A stretch of DNA of 64,000 nucleotides from Crenothrix sp043729335. GTDB taxonomy: Bacteria; Pseudomonadota; Gammaproteobacteria; Methylococcales; Methylomonadaceae. The notes beneath the pieces were generated by a model. The model was not told the origin of the DNA. It did not search any database and was given only the letters and a program-made list of their open reading frames with translations. A program made the translations under genes and the position numbers. The stretch's first letter is position 1, and each line of letters starts with the position of its first letter. The DNA is taken from contig NZ_JAYTLQ010000063.1 in NCBI RefSeq assembly GCF_043729335.1, positions 1 to 64,000 of the forward strand, given 5' to 3'. Positions 16,630 to 27,800 of the stretch are shown here, piece after piece.

Positions 16630-17517
16630 ATGACAAGAAAAATTACCAAAGCAGTTTTCCCAGTTGCCGGTTTAGGCACACGCTTTTTACCGGCTACCAA
16701 AGCCAGCCCGAAGGAAATGCTGCCTATTGTTGATAAACCGTTAATTCAATATGCCGTTGAAGAAGCGGTGGCAGCAGGGATTGATACCATGGTATTTATC
16801 ACCGGGCGCAGCAAAAACGCTATTACCGATCATTTTGATAAAGCCTATGAACTGGAAAAAGAACTGGAAGCTAGAAATAAGACGGAAACCCTGAGTATAT
16901 TACGCAATATCCTCCCCTCCCATGTCTCTTGCGTATTTATCCGCCAGTCGGAAGCCTTAGGCCTTGGCCATGCCGTGTATTGCGCCAGACCTGTGATAGG
17001 CGATGAACCGTTTGCCGTAATATTGGCAGATGATTTGATTGAAGATTCCACCCGTGGCTGCATGGCGCAAATGGTGAGTTTGTATGAAAAGAAACATACG
17101 TCAATTTTGGGTGTAGAACGTATTAATCCAGCCGATACCGGCAGTTACGGTATTGTCAGGACTGGTGAGTTTACCGGTGAATTTGGTCCCATCGAAATGA
17201 TTGTTGAAAAACCGAAACCTGCCGATGCACCGTCCAATCTGGCGGTGGTGGGGCGTTATATTTTAACGCCAGGTATTTTTGATAAGCTAAAAAACATTCC
17301 ACGGGGTGCCGGCGGGGAAATCCAGCTAACTGACGGAATTGCTGAACTGATGAAAGATGAGCAAGTATTAGCCTATGAATTTGAAGGAAAACGTTATGAC
17401 TGCGGCAGTAAATTAGGTTTTTTGATTGCCACGGTAGAACATGGCTTATTGCACAACGAGTTAAAAGATGACTTTTTGGCCTATTTGAAAGAACTGACCA
17501 AAAGTCAAAACTTCTAA
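16630..17517 (+). CDS. galU: UTP-glucose-1-phosphate uridylyltransferase
   Basis: 295 residues, typical of GalU. Motifs: FPVAGLGTRFLPATKASPKE (nucleotide binding), MLPIVDKPLIQYAVEEA, LGLGHAV, FAVILADDL, EKPKPADAPSNLAVVGRYIL and GGEIQLTDGI. It makes UDP-glucose for polysaccharide, glycolipid and trehalose synthesis. It shares the operon with manC and ends at a strong hairpin. Confidence 0.97.
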   Translation: MTRKITKAVFPVAGLGTRFLPATKASPKEMLPIVDKPLIQYAVEEAVAAGIDTMVFITGRSKNAITDHFDKAYELEKELEARNKTETLSILRNILPSHVSCVFIRQSEALGLGHAVYCARPVIGDEPFAVILADDLIEDSTRGCMAQMVSLYEKKHTSILGVERINPADTGSYGIVRTGEFTGEFGPIEMIVEKPKPADAPSNLAVVGRYILTPGIFDKLKNIPRGAGGEIQLTDGIAELMKDEQVLAYEFEGKRYDCGSKLGFLIATVEHGLLHNELKDDFLAYLKELTKSQNF

Positions 17518-17529
17518 ACTTCGCTTGTT

Positions 17530-17562
17530 ACACGCTCTGTTTGGTACATTAACAGAGCGTGT
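17530..17562 (+). terminator. Stem-loop after galU
   Basis: A perfect 12-bp stem (ACACGCTCTGTT / AACAGAGCGTGT) with a 9-base loop, 12 bp after galU and between convergent genes. The T-run is missing on both sides, so it may act through Rho or as a 3'-end stabiliser. Confidence 0.5.
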
Positions 17563-17610
17563 AGCTTCCCATAAACAGTTTCTGCGCCATCAATTCTCTA
17601 CAGTAATTGC

Positions 17611-18231
17611 CTATTTAGCAGGGCCATAATTACCGAGACCATTACCCACACTGCCAGGGGGTCTATAGATACCGTAATCACCTAATTGCTGCTGATGCTG
17701 CAATCCATCATCATGACGCCGCTCATGTCGACCTTCATGGCCATGGCGGCGGCGATGATCATCAGCATCATTATCAAAACCATTGCGGTATCCCATACCT
17801 GCACCATAATTCGGTTGCCCATAGCGATAACCTGGTATCAGCGTGTTATAGCCATTGGTTCTATTTTGATTTCCTGCCTGCTCGGCTAACCGTTGTGCAG
17901 CCAAAGCCTGCTGTTCAGATGCAGTAGCGCTGCGCTGTAACGCATTCAATTCCGCCTGCTTATCCAGCTCGGCCTGACGCTGTTTTTCCGCGTTAACTTT
18001 GGCTTGCTCACTAGCTTCCTGCTCATCGCGCCACGCTTGCAATCTAATCCGCGCCTGCTCTTCTTGTTGCGACGTCATCGGCTTAATATCAATAACCGCC
18101 TGTTTTTCCGAAGGCGATGCACAAGGCGTTTGCTGATATTCAGGAACACCGTTAGATGACTTGCACTTAAACACTTCCGCGCTTAGCGTAAAAGCTGTTA
18201 ATGCTAATAGTACACCTAAGATTTTATTCAC
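17611..18231 (-). CDS. DUF4124-type secreted protein
   Basis: 206 residues from a GTG with GAGG eight bases before it. A signal peptide (MNKILGVLLALTAFTLSA) leads into the DUF4124 signature VFKCKSSNGVPEYQQTPC, then a Gln/Ala/Glu coiled-coil segment. The C-terminus is rich in Gly, Tyr, Asn and His-Arg (RRRHGHEGRHERRHDD), probably disordered and possibly metal binding. DUF4124 proteins are periplasmic or surface proteins of unknown function, common in gammaproteobacteria. It lies 26 bp behind the next secreted protein gene, likely in the same unit. Confidence 0.75.
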   Translation of the reverse strand: MNKILGVLLALTAFTLSAEVFKCKSSNGVPEYQQTPCASPSEKQAVIDIKPMTSQQEEQARIRLQAWRDEQEASEQAKVNAEKQRQAELDKQAELNALQRSATASEQQALAAQRLAEQAGNQNRTNGYNTLIPGYRYGQPNYGAGMGYRNGFDNDADDHRRRHGHEGRHERRHDDGLQHQQQLGDYGIYRPPGSVGNGLGNYGPAK

Positions 18232-18257
18232 AGCTTATACCTCATGGAAACATACAA

Positions 18258-19382
18258 CTAATCGTTCAACACATGCGATGCCAATGGCTTGGCTTTTGGT
18301 GCTGGCTTATCCGCTATTAACAATCGCGCCAGATGCCGTAAACCATCTGAAGACAGCTCCAAACCTAAAGGAGCACCCATTTTATCCAACTCATAGATCA
18401 CATCGGTCGCGGCAATAAAAGTCATGTAACGCAAGCTTTGTATTTCGGGTAATTCTTTAGACAAGGTTTTTAATTGCGGTGCTAAACGCTCCCAAGTTTG
18501 CACAAAAAAAGTGCGTACCGGATCTTTACTGGGATCATGACTTTTCAAGCCGTCCTGAAACACAGTGCGCGATTCCGTCAATATACCAGTTAAGGTTTTA
18601 CGCAGTTCCGCTGATTTGGCATCGTGGGTAGCCTGCTTAATGGCCCGTGTCAAAAACACATCCCATTCTTTCCAAGAAGCTTGCCATTGGCTTAATTCCG
18701 CTGGCGTAAATGCCGCTGCCGGTTTTTTAGCGACTACTTTTGTCGGGGCATCAAAAGCCACTTTGATGGCAACGCCGTTATCATTAGCTTCTGCATTACC
18801 AAACTTTAGCGTTTTGACCATCGCCTTAACAGCTGGTGCATTTTCCTTAGGCAAAAATTTGGTTAAAGCTTTTTCAATATCATCGCGCGAGCTGTTTAAA
18901 TCTACTTTAACCTGAGCCAGCTTAGGTTCGGCCACCCGTCTAATCAAGTCTTGCAGTTTATCAATGGTTAATTTCTGGCCGGTTTTATCGTAAGCGTTAG
19001 CTTGGGTAACCGGCAAGCTCAACACAGAATGGTCGGCATTTAGTGTGGGTTTTTGAAACGTTTCCAGCACGCCATCCCATTTTAAAACCGTTAGGCATTG
19101 GCCTGCGATTTGAGTTCCAAATTGTGCCTGAACGTCATTCAATAATCGAATCTGGCCTTTATCACCATTTATTTTTGGATTAGCCAAATTTAAAAAGCTA
19201 CAGCCATGCTTGTCATTCCAAAGCTGTGCGGAATGGTCTTTCTGGGTAAATAATTGTTTAACCAACACCTTTTTAATCAACCCGTAATCTAGCTGGATAG
19301 GTAAAGTCACTTCATTGGCGTTTGCAGCGCTGGATAACAGGATCAATAAACTGCTTGCAGCCAAGTTAAAATATTTTTTCAT
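18258..19382 (-). CDS. Secreted protein of unknown function
   Basis: 374 residues. A signal peptide ends at SAANA|NEV. The mature protein starts with LPIQLDYGLIKKVLVKQLF and contains one disulfide-capable pair (CSFLNL and GQCLTVL) and Lys-rich helices. No catalytic motif was recognised. GGAG lies six bases before the ATG. It follows the LTA-synthase-like gene on the same strand but is separated by a perfect hairpin. Confidence 0.7.
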   Translation of the reverse strand: MKKYFNLAASSLLILLSSAANANEVTLPIQLDYGLIKKVLVKQLFTQKDHSAQLWNDKHGCSFLNLANPKINGDKGQIRLLNDVQAQFGTQIAGQCLTVLKWDGVLETFQKPTLNADHSVLSLPVTQANAYDKTGQKLTIDKLQDLIRRVAEPKLAQVKVDLNSSRDDIEKALTKFLPKENAPAVKAMVKTLKFGNAEANDNGVAIKVAFDAPTKVVAKKPAAAFTPAELSQWQASWKEWDVFLTRAIKQATHDAKSAELRKTLTGILTESRTVFQDGLKSHDPSKDPVRTFFVQTWERLAPQLKTLSKELPEIQSLRYMTFIAATDVIYELDKMGAPLGLELSSDGLRHLARLLIADKPAPKAKPLASHVLND

Positions 19383-19460
19383 TCTCTACTCCACAATGTC
19401 ACGATTAGAATTTGATGCTGGGTATTGTCTACAAAAAGCACAAAGAGATGCAAAATAGCG

Positions 19461-19493
19461 TTGGCCTCCCCCTTTGCAAAAGGGGGAGGCCAA
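19461..19493. repeat. Perfect palindromic hairpin TTGGCCTCCCCCTTT
   Basis: Perfect 15-bp arms around a 3-base loop (GCA), 7 bp after the end of the LTA-synthase-like gene on the minus strand. Its core CCCCCTTTGCAAAAGGGGG belongs to the same repeat type as 9363-9443 and 45096-45116. It may double as a terminator for the membrane enzyme gene. Confidence 0.75.
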
Positions 19494-19500
19494 CCTTGAA

Positions 19501-21339
19501 TTACGGCTGTACCAGTGGCGTTACTGGCGGCGTAACAGGCGTTTGCATGCTTAACTCTTTAGAAATTTCGGTAACCTGTTTAGGCCGTGAAAACTGACGG
19601 CCAATAAATAAATCATTACTGACTACGTTAACATCATTAAGCCAGCGTGTAGAATTTTGGCACGTATTGTCGTAAGGTGGTTCCTTGCAAACTTCAATTT
19701 TATTATTTTTCAGGACATTAAAATGCAAGCCCGGTAAGGGGCGCACACGCACATCCGGTGGTGCTGCGGTGTAATCCATAATGGTCGGCTCATTAAAATT
19801 CAGCAAATTGAGCAACAGCTTAGGCACCTCATACAAGGGCATACTGCCGACTTTAAGCGGGCCGCGCTTGCCATCAATAATAATGATGGGGGTACTGACA
19901 TATAAACGGAACATTGCCGGGGTAAATTTGCCGCGTTCTGAGGCCAGCACACCTGAATCGACATAGCCTGCAAAATGTTCCCCCAAAAATGGCAAGTGAT
20001 CGCCAAACACAGCAATAATGCTGTCCGGATCGCGTTTACGCATATCGTCAATAAAAGCCATTAATTCACGGGATTTGTAATATACCGTATTGGCGTAGCT
20101 AGTTACCTCTTCTACTGACGACGCTGAAGTGACTTTACTGGCACGGTTAGCGCCTAAAGGATAATTCCAATGGCCAAAATAAGTGACAATATAATCCAAA
20201 ATGGGCTGCTTATTCGCTAACGATCCGGAAATTTTTTCAGTCACTTGACGGTATAAAGTGGAATCGGCCATGAACTCACGGTTCATGTCATCTTGTACAA
20301 AATCCTTGATTGACCAATAGGTTTGAAAGCCTATATTCCGGTACACATTCACCCGGTTCCAAAACACCGGCACATTAGGATGCGATGCTACAGTGCGATA
20401 ACCTTTATCGGCAAGAATATGCGGTAAGCACGGCACTGAATTCAACAATTGCCGTTCAAATTTGACATTGTCTTTCACCACCGGAAATCCACACAATACC
20501 TCAAACTCAGAATTAGCGGTATAACCGCCAAATACCGGCGGCATAGCATGGGAATAATCAGCACTTTTCCAAAGTTTTCTAAATTCTGGCGATAAGGGGT
20601 TAGGCGTGTACTTGGCTTTTTTAAGTTCATTGGGATCCCAAAACGATTCCAGTAACACTAAATGAATATTACGCGGTGTAAACGGTTTGGCGATATCCGC
20701 TGATTTTGGCATACGGCTCAGTAACTTTTCTGCCGCTATTTGCACCTGATCCTGATCCGGTGACACATCAGCCAAAGCAAAATAACGCGTGCCCTCTTGC
20801 AAGGTATAAACAGTAGCACCATGCCATAAATAGTTAGATCGCTGATCCCACACCGACGTACCGGTATATTTATCCAAAGGATTAAGAATGGAGGCAGGCT
20901 TATAAACTACGGTAATGCCCAGTAATATAGCGATGGTACAGGCTAGATAAGCGCTCCAATGGCGCATGGAAAAATTGAACAGCAACAAACTGGCGATAGC
21001 TGCCAACGGAATGGCTGCCGCAAAAAAACGCCAGCCTTCCAATATAAGTAGCAAAGATCGTAAGGCATAGACATCATCCGGCATAATCGGGCCGCCAAAA
21101 AACGATATTTTAATGGCATTGCCGACATACAAAATACCCATGATCAGCGTTTGGATGATCAGGAAAATCCACAGCCGTTTAGATAAGGCAAACAAAATAT
21201 AGCTAAAAGCTAGCTGCAATAAGAAGTCGAACGGGATGGCCTTAGCTTGAAGCTGGACATCAAACTTTAAACTGCTGACAAAGTAAAAAAGAGTATATAG
21301 CAGCGCCGTCGAAATAAGCGGCAATGATTTTCTTAACAT
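19501..21339 (-). CDS. LTA-synthase-like sulfatase-superfamily membrane enzyme
   Basis: 612 residues. Five or so N-terminal membrane helices (to about 155) precede a periplasmic alkaline-phosphatase/sulfatase-fold domain. Catalytic-type elements seen: VLLESFWDPNEL (metal Glu), GGYTANSEFEVLCGFP (the Thr nucleophile expected in LtaS-type enzymes), SHPNVPVFWNR, and AVFGDHLPFLGEHFAG (Asp-His metal ligands). Such proteins transfer phosphoglycerol or phosphoethanolamine to envelope glycans in Gram-negatives (compare OpgB). The exact substrate is unknown. The C-terminal tail is Pro-rich (TPVTPPVTPLVQP). Confidence 0.85.
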   Translation of the reverse strand: MLRKSLPLISTALLYTLFYFVSSLKFDVQLQAKAIPFDFLLQLAFSYILFALSKRLWIFLIIQTLIMGILYVGNAIKISFFGGPIMPDDVYALRSLLLILEGWRFFAAAIPLAAIASLLLFNFSMRHWSAYLACTIAILLGITVVYKPASILNPLDKYTGTSVWDQRSNYLWHGATVYTLQEGTRYFALADVSPDQDQVQIAAEKLLSRMPKSADIAKPFTPRNIHLVLLESFWDPNELKKAKYTPNPLSPEFRKLWKSADYSHAMPPVFGGYTANSEFEVLCGFPVVKDNVKFERQLLNSVPCLPHILADKGYRTVASHPNVPVFWNRVNVYRNIGFQTYWSIKDFVQDDMNREFMADSTLYRQVTEKISGSLANKQPILDYIVTYFGHWNYPLGANRASKVTSASSVEEVTSYANTVYYKSRELMAFIDDMRKRDPDSIIAVFGDHLPFLGEHFAGYVDSGVLASERGKFTPAMFRLYVSTPIIIIDGKRGPLKVGSMPLYEVPKLLLNLLNFNEPTIMDYTAAPPDVRVRPLPGLHFNVLKNNKIEVCKEPPYDNTCQNSTRWLNDVNVVSNDLFIGRQFSRPKQVTEISKELSMQTPVTPPVTPLVQP

Positions 21340-21986
21340 AAAAGGGAGGCTGTTTTTTAGATAGACAGGATAAATCTGCCAGTGTGAACGAGGGATGAAC
21401 GTAGTTCATATTACCATAGAATCTATGGCTAGAACTTGGGTGCGATTTTCGGCTACCCACTTAGACGAGCCGGTTTTACCCTTCAGCAGACAAAATATCA
21501 GGCACTGCAAATCCTAAGCGACTGTTAATCGACTGGGTATTTGTACGAATATCCTTACACTGTAAAAACCAAACCTCCTCTTATTTGCTGTGTATCACAA
21601 CTTATTGATTTTTAGTTCATTGGCTCTGAAAAAAAATTGTAATAGGCATTTTCAATGCCATAAATTACTCATAAATATGTTTATTTAGTTATCAGTAAAC
21701 TTTCAGCCTGTCAGATTTTTAATCCGCACTTTGAACGCTCATCTCAAAAATACCCATCTCATCGAATTATTTAACTTAACTTTCAATAATTTGTAAAAAA
21801 TAAAAAACATGGCACAGTAAATGCTTTATCTAAAATGTAACTCAAAAGCCGTAATATTTTGTTTCTTCACAAAAAAAAATATTTACCAGGAAAACCTTTC
21901 ATGCCTGGTACGGCTTAAAAAAGCATTTTAGCAAAAGTGGGCTAAATAGATTTAGCACCTTGATTTAAGACAAATAAGGAAGTGTC
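21340..21986. other. Divergent intergenic region upstream of the multicopper oxidase
   Basis: 647 bp, AT-rich. It contains the sigma-54-type site at 21810-21825 and, in the predicted leader, a small hairpin TACCAGG/CCTGGTA (21884-21890 and 21904-21910). Upstream activator sites are expected around 21650-21750 if RpoN-dependent; none could be recognised. No coding sequence was seen. Confidence 0.55.
21810..21825 (+). promoter_or_regulatory. Sigma-54-type promoter of the multicopper oxidase unit
   Basis: TGGCAC-AGTAA-ATGCT matches the RpoN consensus TGGCAC-N5-TTGCW at all but one fixed position, with correct GG-to-GC spacing. The predicted start is near 21836, giving a leader of about 150 bases. 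Confidence 0.6.
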
Positions 21987-23966
21987 ATGTTAAAAAAAAT
22001 TATCCAAGCCACCCGCTTTAGCCGTCAAGAGAAAGACATTGCCCGCTACATGCAAGAAGTCCGGGATATTCAGGAAGCCAATGTAAGCCGTCGCGATCTG
22101 TTAAAAATGGGTTTAACAGCCGGTGTAGGTGGTTTAACCGCTATTGGCGGCAAAGGTTTTTTACCTAATCTAGCGGAAGCGGCCAAAGGCTCGGGCTCAT
22201 CGGGCAGCGGATCTTCTTTAAATATTATCAGCCCACCCTGTACCATGCCGTGGTCAGTGCCCTTGCCCATACCAAAAGCCCCTGTTGCTGTAGGCGCGTT
22301 CTCAGGGCCCGAAGCAGAAAAAGGCCAATGCCAGGAAAAACATAACCTGTGGAATCCCGGCAAAGGCGCAATAGGTGGCTTTGAAGATTTTACCGAAGCA
22401 CGGAGCGAAGACCATCAACGCTGGGATGAGTTGGGCGGTTTAGCAGCTTGCACTCAATATGAGCTGATGGCCAAAGAGATTGATTGGAATTTTTATTCTG
22501 ACGACGATGGCCGTGGTTTTAATTCCAAAGTGTGGACTTACGTCGATATGAACCCCAATAGCAATGGCGAATTCGCGACGGGTGTGTTGCGATTTAATGC
22601 ACATTATGGCAAACCCATTTTGATGCGCATGTACAACGGCTTGCCTAAAGAAGGTAGGGATACCCAAGGCTTTGGAATCAATCAAATCTCCCCGCATTTG
22701 CACAATGCCCACAATCCGCCCGAATCTGATGGCGGCCCTATGCGCTTTTGGGATTCCGGTAAATGGTATGACTTCTGGTATCCCAATGTCCGCGCTGGCT
22801 TTGCCGGCACGCATAAAACAGGTACTTATTACAAAGGCGCGTGGTGTCCTGGCGATTGGCAGGAAACTCAAAGCACATTGTGGTTTCATGATCACCGTTT
22901 TGATTTTACCGCCGCAAATGTCTACAAAGGCTTAGCTTCTTTTTATACCTTATTTAGCGATGACATTAACCTGGATACCGGCGATGAAACATCCGGCTTG
23001 AGATTGCCTAGCGGGGATTACGACATACCTCTGTTGTTTGGCGACAAAGTGTTTGATCAATCCGGACAATTGTTTTTTGACAGCTTCAATATTGAGGGCA
23101 TTGTGGGCGACCAGCAAACCGTCAATTTTAAAATCAAACCGTATCTGGATGTTAAACGCCGTAAATACCGCTTCCGTTTTCTTGATGCTGGACCTTCAAG
23201 GTTTATTGAACTGTCGTTGAGCAATGGTGCCAAGATGACCCGTATTGCAAATTGCGGCAATTTGTTACCTAAAGCACAAATCGTTCCTAGCATACGTTTG
23301 GGGGTGGCTGAACGTGCCGATGTTATTATTGATTTTAGCCAATATGCACCCGGCACAGTCATCTATCTGGAAAATCGTCTGGAGCAGATCAGCGGCAAAG
23401 GCCCTACTGGCAAAATTCTGCCTTCAAGTAGCCAAACGCAATTGCTTAAATTTATTGTTTCAGCCGATGCTGTCGTCGACAACAGTGCATCGTTAGCTAC
23501 ATTGCAAACCCAGGTGATGGTTCCTATGCCTAATCGTGCTGCCAATCCTGTGGTTAAAAAACGCAGTTTTAGTTTTAATACCAAAAATGGTGCCTGGGTA
23601 GTGAATGGTGAATTTTTTAACCCGTCAAAAATCAGTGCTTACCCAGTAGAAGGTACAGCAGAAGAATGGACACTGACATCAGGCGGCGGCTGGTCACATC
23701 CAGTGCATATTCATCACGAAGAGTTCCAAATTACCAGCCGTGACGGTAAAGCACCGGCACTAGATGACTTATCCAGAAAAGATGTGGTCAGAATTGGTCA
23801 AGCCTCACAAGGTACATCGGGAACCAGCAGCATTACTTTTTATATGCAGTTCCGTGACTGGTATGGCGACTACCCCATGCACTGCCATAACGTAGTCCAC
23901 GAAGACCATGCCATGATGATTCGCTGGAAGCTTGTACCCGCCACCGACCCCAATGCCGGCAAGTAA
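21987..23966 (+). CDS. Tat-exported multicopper oxidase
   Basis: 659 residues. A Tat signal (VSRRDLLKMGLTAGVGG) begins near residue 34. Copper motifs in order: HLHNAH (about 238), WFHDHRFDFT (about 301), HPVHIHHEEFQ (about 571) and HCHNVVHEDHAMMIRW (about 632). Together they supply the trinuclear centre and the type 1 site with an axial Met. It is a three-domain laccase-like enzyme (CotA/bilirubin oxidase type) that would oxidise metals or phenols in the periplasm or outside. A SCO protein for copper delivery follows after 27 bp, and a di-heme peroxidase lies further on, suggesting a secreted redox system. The substrate is unknown. Confidence 0.93.
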   Translation: MLKKIIQATRFSRQEKDIARYMQEVRDIQEANVSRRDLLKMGLTAGVGGLTAIGGKGFLPNLAEAAKGSGSSGSGSSLNIISPPCTMPWSVPLPIPKAPVAVGAFSGPEAEKGQCQEKHNLWNPGKGAIGGFEDFTEARSEDHQRWDELGGLAACTQYELMAKEIDWNFYSDDDGRGFNSKVWTYVDMNPNSNGEFATGVLRFNAHYGKPILMRMYNGLPKEGRDTQGFGINQISPHLHNAHNPPESDGGPMRFWDSGKWYDFWYPNVRAGFAGTHKTGTYYKGAWCPGDWQETQSTLWFHDHRFDFTAANVYKGLASFYTLFSDDINLDTGDETSGLRLPSGDYDIPLLFGDKVFDQSGQLFFDSFNIEGIVGDQQTVNFKIKPYLDVKRRKYRFRFLDAGPSRFIELSLSNGAKMTRIANCGNLLPKAQIVPSIRLGVAERADVIIDFSQYAPGTVIYLENRLEQISGKGPTGKILPSSSQTQLLKFIVSADAVVDNSASLATLQTQVMVPMPNRAANPVVKKRSFSFNTKNGAWVVNGEFFNPSKISAYPVEGTAEEWTLTSGGGWSHPVHIHHEEFQITSRDGKAPALDDLSRKDVVRIGQASQGTSGTSSITFYMQFRDWYGDYPMHCHNVVHEDHAMMIRWKLVPATDPNAGK

Positions 23967-23993
23967 GCCCACTATTTTAAAAAGGATTTAGTC

Positions 23994-24650
23994 ATGAACA
24001 AAAGACAATTTATTAAAAATATAGGTGGCGCTACCTTAGGTGCAGCAGCTTTAGCGACTTTACCCACAGGCTGCGCCAGCTTAGTAACGGTTACTCCCAA
24101 TAAAACCAATCAGGTTATGCGCAGCAAAGGTGCTTTCCCAAACGTACCGGTAGTAACCCATGATGGCCAGGAAGTGCGTTTTTATGACGATTTGATTAAA
24201 GGCAAAATCGTCATGATTAACTTTATGTATGCCCAATGCGAAAAAATCTGCCCAGGCATGACCGCTAATCTAAAACGGGTTCAGAAAGAATTGGGCGATC
24301 GGGTAGGCCGTGACATTTTCATGTACTCCATCTCACTAACGCCAGAACACGATACGCCTGAGGTACTGAAAGCTTACACGCAAATGCACGATATCCAACC
24401 CGGCTGGACATTTTTGACCGGCAAAAAAGCCGATATTGAAGAACTTCGCAAACACTTGGGCTTTAGTTTTTCTGATCCGGCAATCGATAAGGACAAGTCA
24501 CAACATTTGGGTGTCGTTAAGTTTGGTATTGAATCGTTAGAAAGATGGGGTATGAGTCCTGCTTTAGGCGATCCTAAATACATTGCCGAATACCTGCGCT
24601 GGATGGAACCCAATGGCAGCAGACCCAATTTATCGGAAATGATGGGTTAG
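23994..24650 (+). CDS. SCO1/SenC-family copper chaperone
   Basis: 218 residues with a twin-Lys/Arg-type leader and a probable lipobox (LPTGC at about residue 26). The thioredoxin-like fold has the CxxxC copper site FMYAQCEKICPGMTANL, the TPEHDTPEVLKAY motif, and the conserved His of the SCO family in KSQHLGVV. SCO proteins deliver copper or reduce Cys of CuA sites; here the nearest client is the multicopper oxidase just upstream. Spacing of 27 bp implies one transcript. Confidence 0.9.
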   Translation: MNKRQFIKNIGGATLGAAALATLPTGCASLVTVTPNKTNQVMRSKGAFPNVPVVTHDGQEVRFYDDLIKGKIVMINFMYAQCEKICPGMTANLKRVQKELGDRVGRDIFMYSISLTPEHDTPEVLKAYTQMHDIQPGWTFLTGKKADIEELRKHLGFSFSDPAIDKDKSQHLGVVKFGIESLERWGMSPALGDPKYIAEYLRWMEPNGSRPNLSEMMG

Positions 24651-24834
24651 AACAGTTAGCACATCATGTTTTGTCTGGTTTTTTAACAAGGCGAATCATT
24701 TTTGAAGTTAGATTTTTAGGATAAAACTGAGTGGGCTGCTCAAAAAGGACGAAAGTGATAACTTCACTTTCAACTGCTGCATAGATTCGATTTAACAGAA
24801 CGATTGCAGTATTTAAAATTCAGGAGTAAAGGAC

Positions 24835-27800
24835 ATGAGCAAAAGACTGCAAACGAGGACTACCCGCCCCTCTTCAAAAAAATGGATGAAACAAACAGGT
24901 ATTAATACACTGATGGTATCAACAACTTTACTAAACGGTATCTGGTGTACACAGGCTCAGGCATTACCCACCATCGCGGCAGTGGTGGGTGAGATTGAAA
25001 AAATAACCCTTAATGAACCGAATAACCACTGGTCAGGTGGTGTGATTATTGCCGGCGGACAAAATATCGTTATCCCTAAAAACCTACTGATGGACTTGCC
25101 CGCAAACCGGCTGACCTTAAAGCAGCTTTTTGATGAAGCGTCGAATTCGTGTAAAACACAGGCAGAAACCGGTTTGGCCAAAGGTGATAAATGTAATAAA
25201 TCTGGCGCAGGGGGCATTGCCACAATCTACGGTACACGCCTTGATAACGGCAACGTCATTGCTGGTGATGTGTTTGTGGCAAAAGCGGCCGAAACCGTTA
25301 TTGGACAGGTCACTTACATTAACTACAATGAAGGTTATTTTAAAGTGAACGGAAACGCTAATGGTTCTGGCGGTATCATGGTGCGAATTAACGATCCGGA
25401 AAGCCGTCATACCATACAGTCTGGCGCAGGTTGTAAAACGGGTAGTCCAAACTGTAGCCCAGATCCGCGCTTCACCCTGGATGGCGACAACTACACCAAC
25501 GTGTTTTCTACCGGTTATCCCATGTGTATACCCAGCACGGTATCGCGCCCCTCTACCGCCATTACCACTTCGCTGAGTTTAGGTGTTGTTTTACAATCGT
25601 CTGATGGTACAGGTAATGGCGATGTGCTTTGTCCACGGGAAAACCGTCCTGCCAATAACGCTACCCCAGTGGCTGATTCACGGCGCTTTGCGCCAATTTT
25701 GGTGGGTGACAGTATTACGGCGGAAGGTAATTTTGAAACTGTCAACAATATCACCTTTTTGTCGGTTCATTCTACAATGATAGGATCTGCGCTTTCTACT
25801 GATGGTACAAGACCTGACCAACCTGACTACCTGTTTCTGGATGAAGTAGAAATAGATGTGCCTGGTTTTCAAAATCAGCGAGCCCGTACCTTAATTATTG
25901 GTTATGCAACACTGGCACCAGCCGATGTTATGATTTGGGGTATACACTATGACCCTGTAAATAATGCCCCACATGAGTTTCCTTTGGCCACTTCGGTAGG
26001 CTGCGATAACGCGGCCGGTGTGGGTCAGTGTACATCTCAGGGTTTAACTGCGGGTGCGGCAGGGAATATCTTTAAAATCCGCCACGATGTCGATTTTGCA
26101 GCAGCGACTAAGCCCAAGGCCGATCCATGTGCACATTTAAGAGCCGATCCCCGTTTTGCAGATGTTAATGCCTGTTCGCAAAATTCTGGCAGCATCGCAG
26201 AACAATTTGCTATCTTGAGCCCTATCCCACGTGAAATCCAAGCCCGGACTGGGCGTAAGTTTGCTAGCGAAAAGGGTATCACTGCTGAGTTAATCACGGT
26301 GGATATTAACGGCAACAAAGCGACTAATGGACAATATTTATTTCCTTTTGGTATGGGCCTAGGTGGTATTTCTACCCCAGAAATGAACGAAATCAACCTG
26401 GATGCTATGGCAACCCCCTTATCCTTTACTGGCATACCTTGGAACCTTGACCGACGTTTAAGTCCAGGCGGCTGTGAGGGAGCTTGTGAAAGTACGCCCC
26501 AACCCCTAGAACCGTTCCCGTTCGAAGGTATGAACATGGATCCACGCACTTTGGGTAATCTTCCATCAGATACTTACCAAGATTCCAACTTTATAAGTGG
26601 TGCCTTGGCTAGTGTTCGTGACCGTATCTTGTCTTATGTCAACCCCACAGCTGCGCGTCCTGGCAGTAATGGCATAGGCATGAATGATGATGGTAACTTC
26701 ACGACGGCTTTACTGGATTGGCAAGCCAACAGCACAATACCCAGTACTGGTCCGGGCTCAGAACCAATCAGCCCTACACCTGACGTAGATTTAGGTCAAG
26801 TGGATGGTTTAATCTGCAGCAATGAAACTGAATTCAACAGCCCCCCTGAAGCGCATGACGATTCGACATCGACAGATGCTGGTGCATCTAAGACATTTTC
26901 GGTACTTTGGAATGATAGTGATGTTAATGGCGGCACGCTGTCAGTCACGGGTTTAAAAGCATTGGCATCTGATGACTCTACGACAAGCATCACCACGAGT
27001 AATGGGAACACTGTTGAGCTTGAAATTACCGGCGATATAACTTTCAACCCCGCACCTGGTTTTTCAGGCACTGATAGTTTCATCTATGCCATTGCCGATG
27101 GCCAGGGGGGAATCGATACAGGTATCGTTACAGTAACCGTTAATGCTACATCCAATAATCCACCTATAGCACTTGATGATACACGCACCACTGAAGAGGA
27201 TACCCCTGTAGTTATCGATGTACTCTCTAATGATACGGACGATAATACTGGAACCGGCTCTAGTGTACTGTCAATAGCATCAGCAACCTCTCCTGCCCAT
27301 GGTACAGTTTCAGTTATTGGCGACGCAGCAACAGATCATGCCCAACGGGTTAGCTATACACCCAATGCTAACTACAACGGCCCGGACGCTTTCTCCTATG
27401 TCGTTGCAGATGGCCAAGGAGGCACCGCAACCGCGAATGTGTCCGTAATGGTAAGCCCAGTAAATGATGCCCCCGTAGCACTTGCAGAAACAGCTACCGT
27501 TATGCAAGGGACTACTATGGTTATCAATGTGTTAGATAATGACACTGACATTGACGGCGATGTGCTGACGGTGAGCTTGGCCGCCAACCCGCTGGTAACA
27601 CCGCTAGGTAGGGTAACTACTAACGGGGCAACAGTAAGCTATACGGCTAACGCAGGCGTTACGGGCAATACTACCTTTAACTACACCCTTAGCGATGGGC
27701 ATGGTGGCACTGCCACTGCTACCGTAACGGTGAAAGTCATTGCACCTGTTTTAGATGTTTTGGGCTTTACAAGAGCGCAGTTTACAGTAAGCTCAAGCGA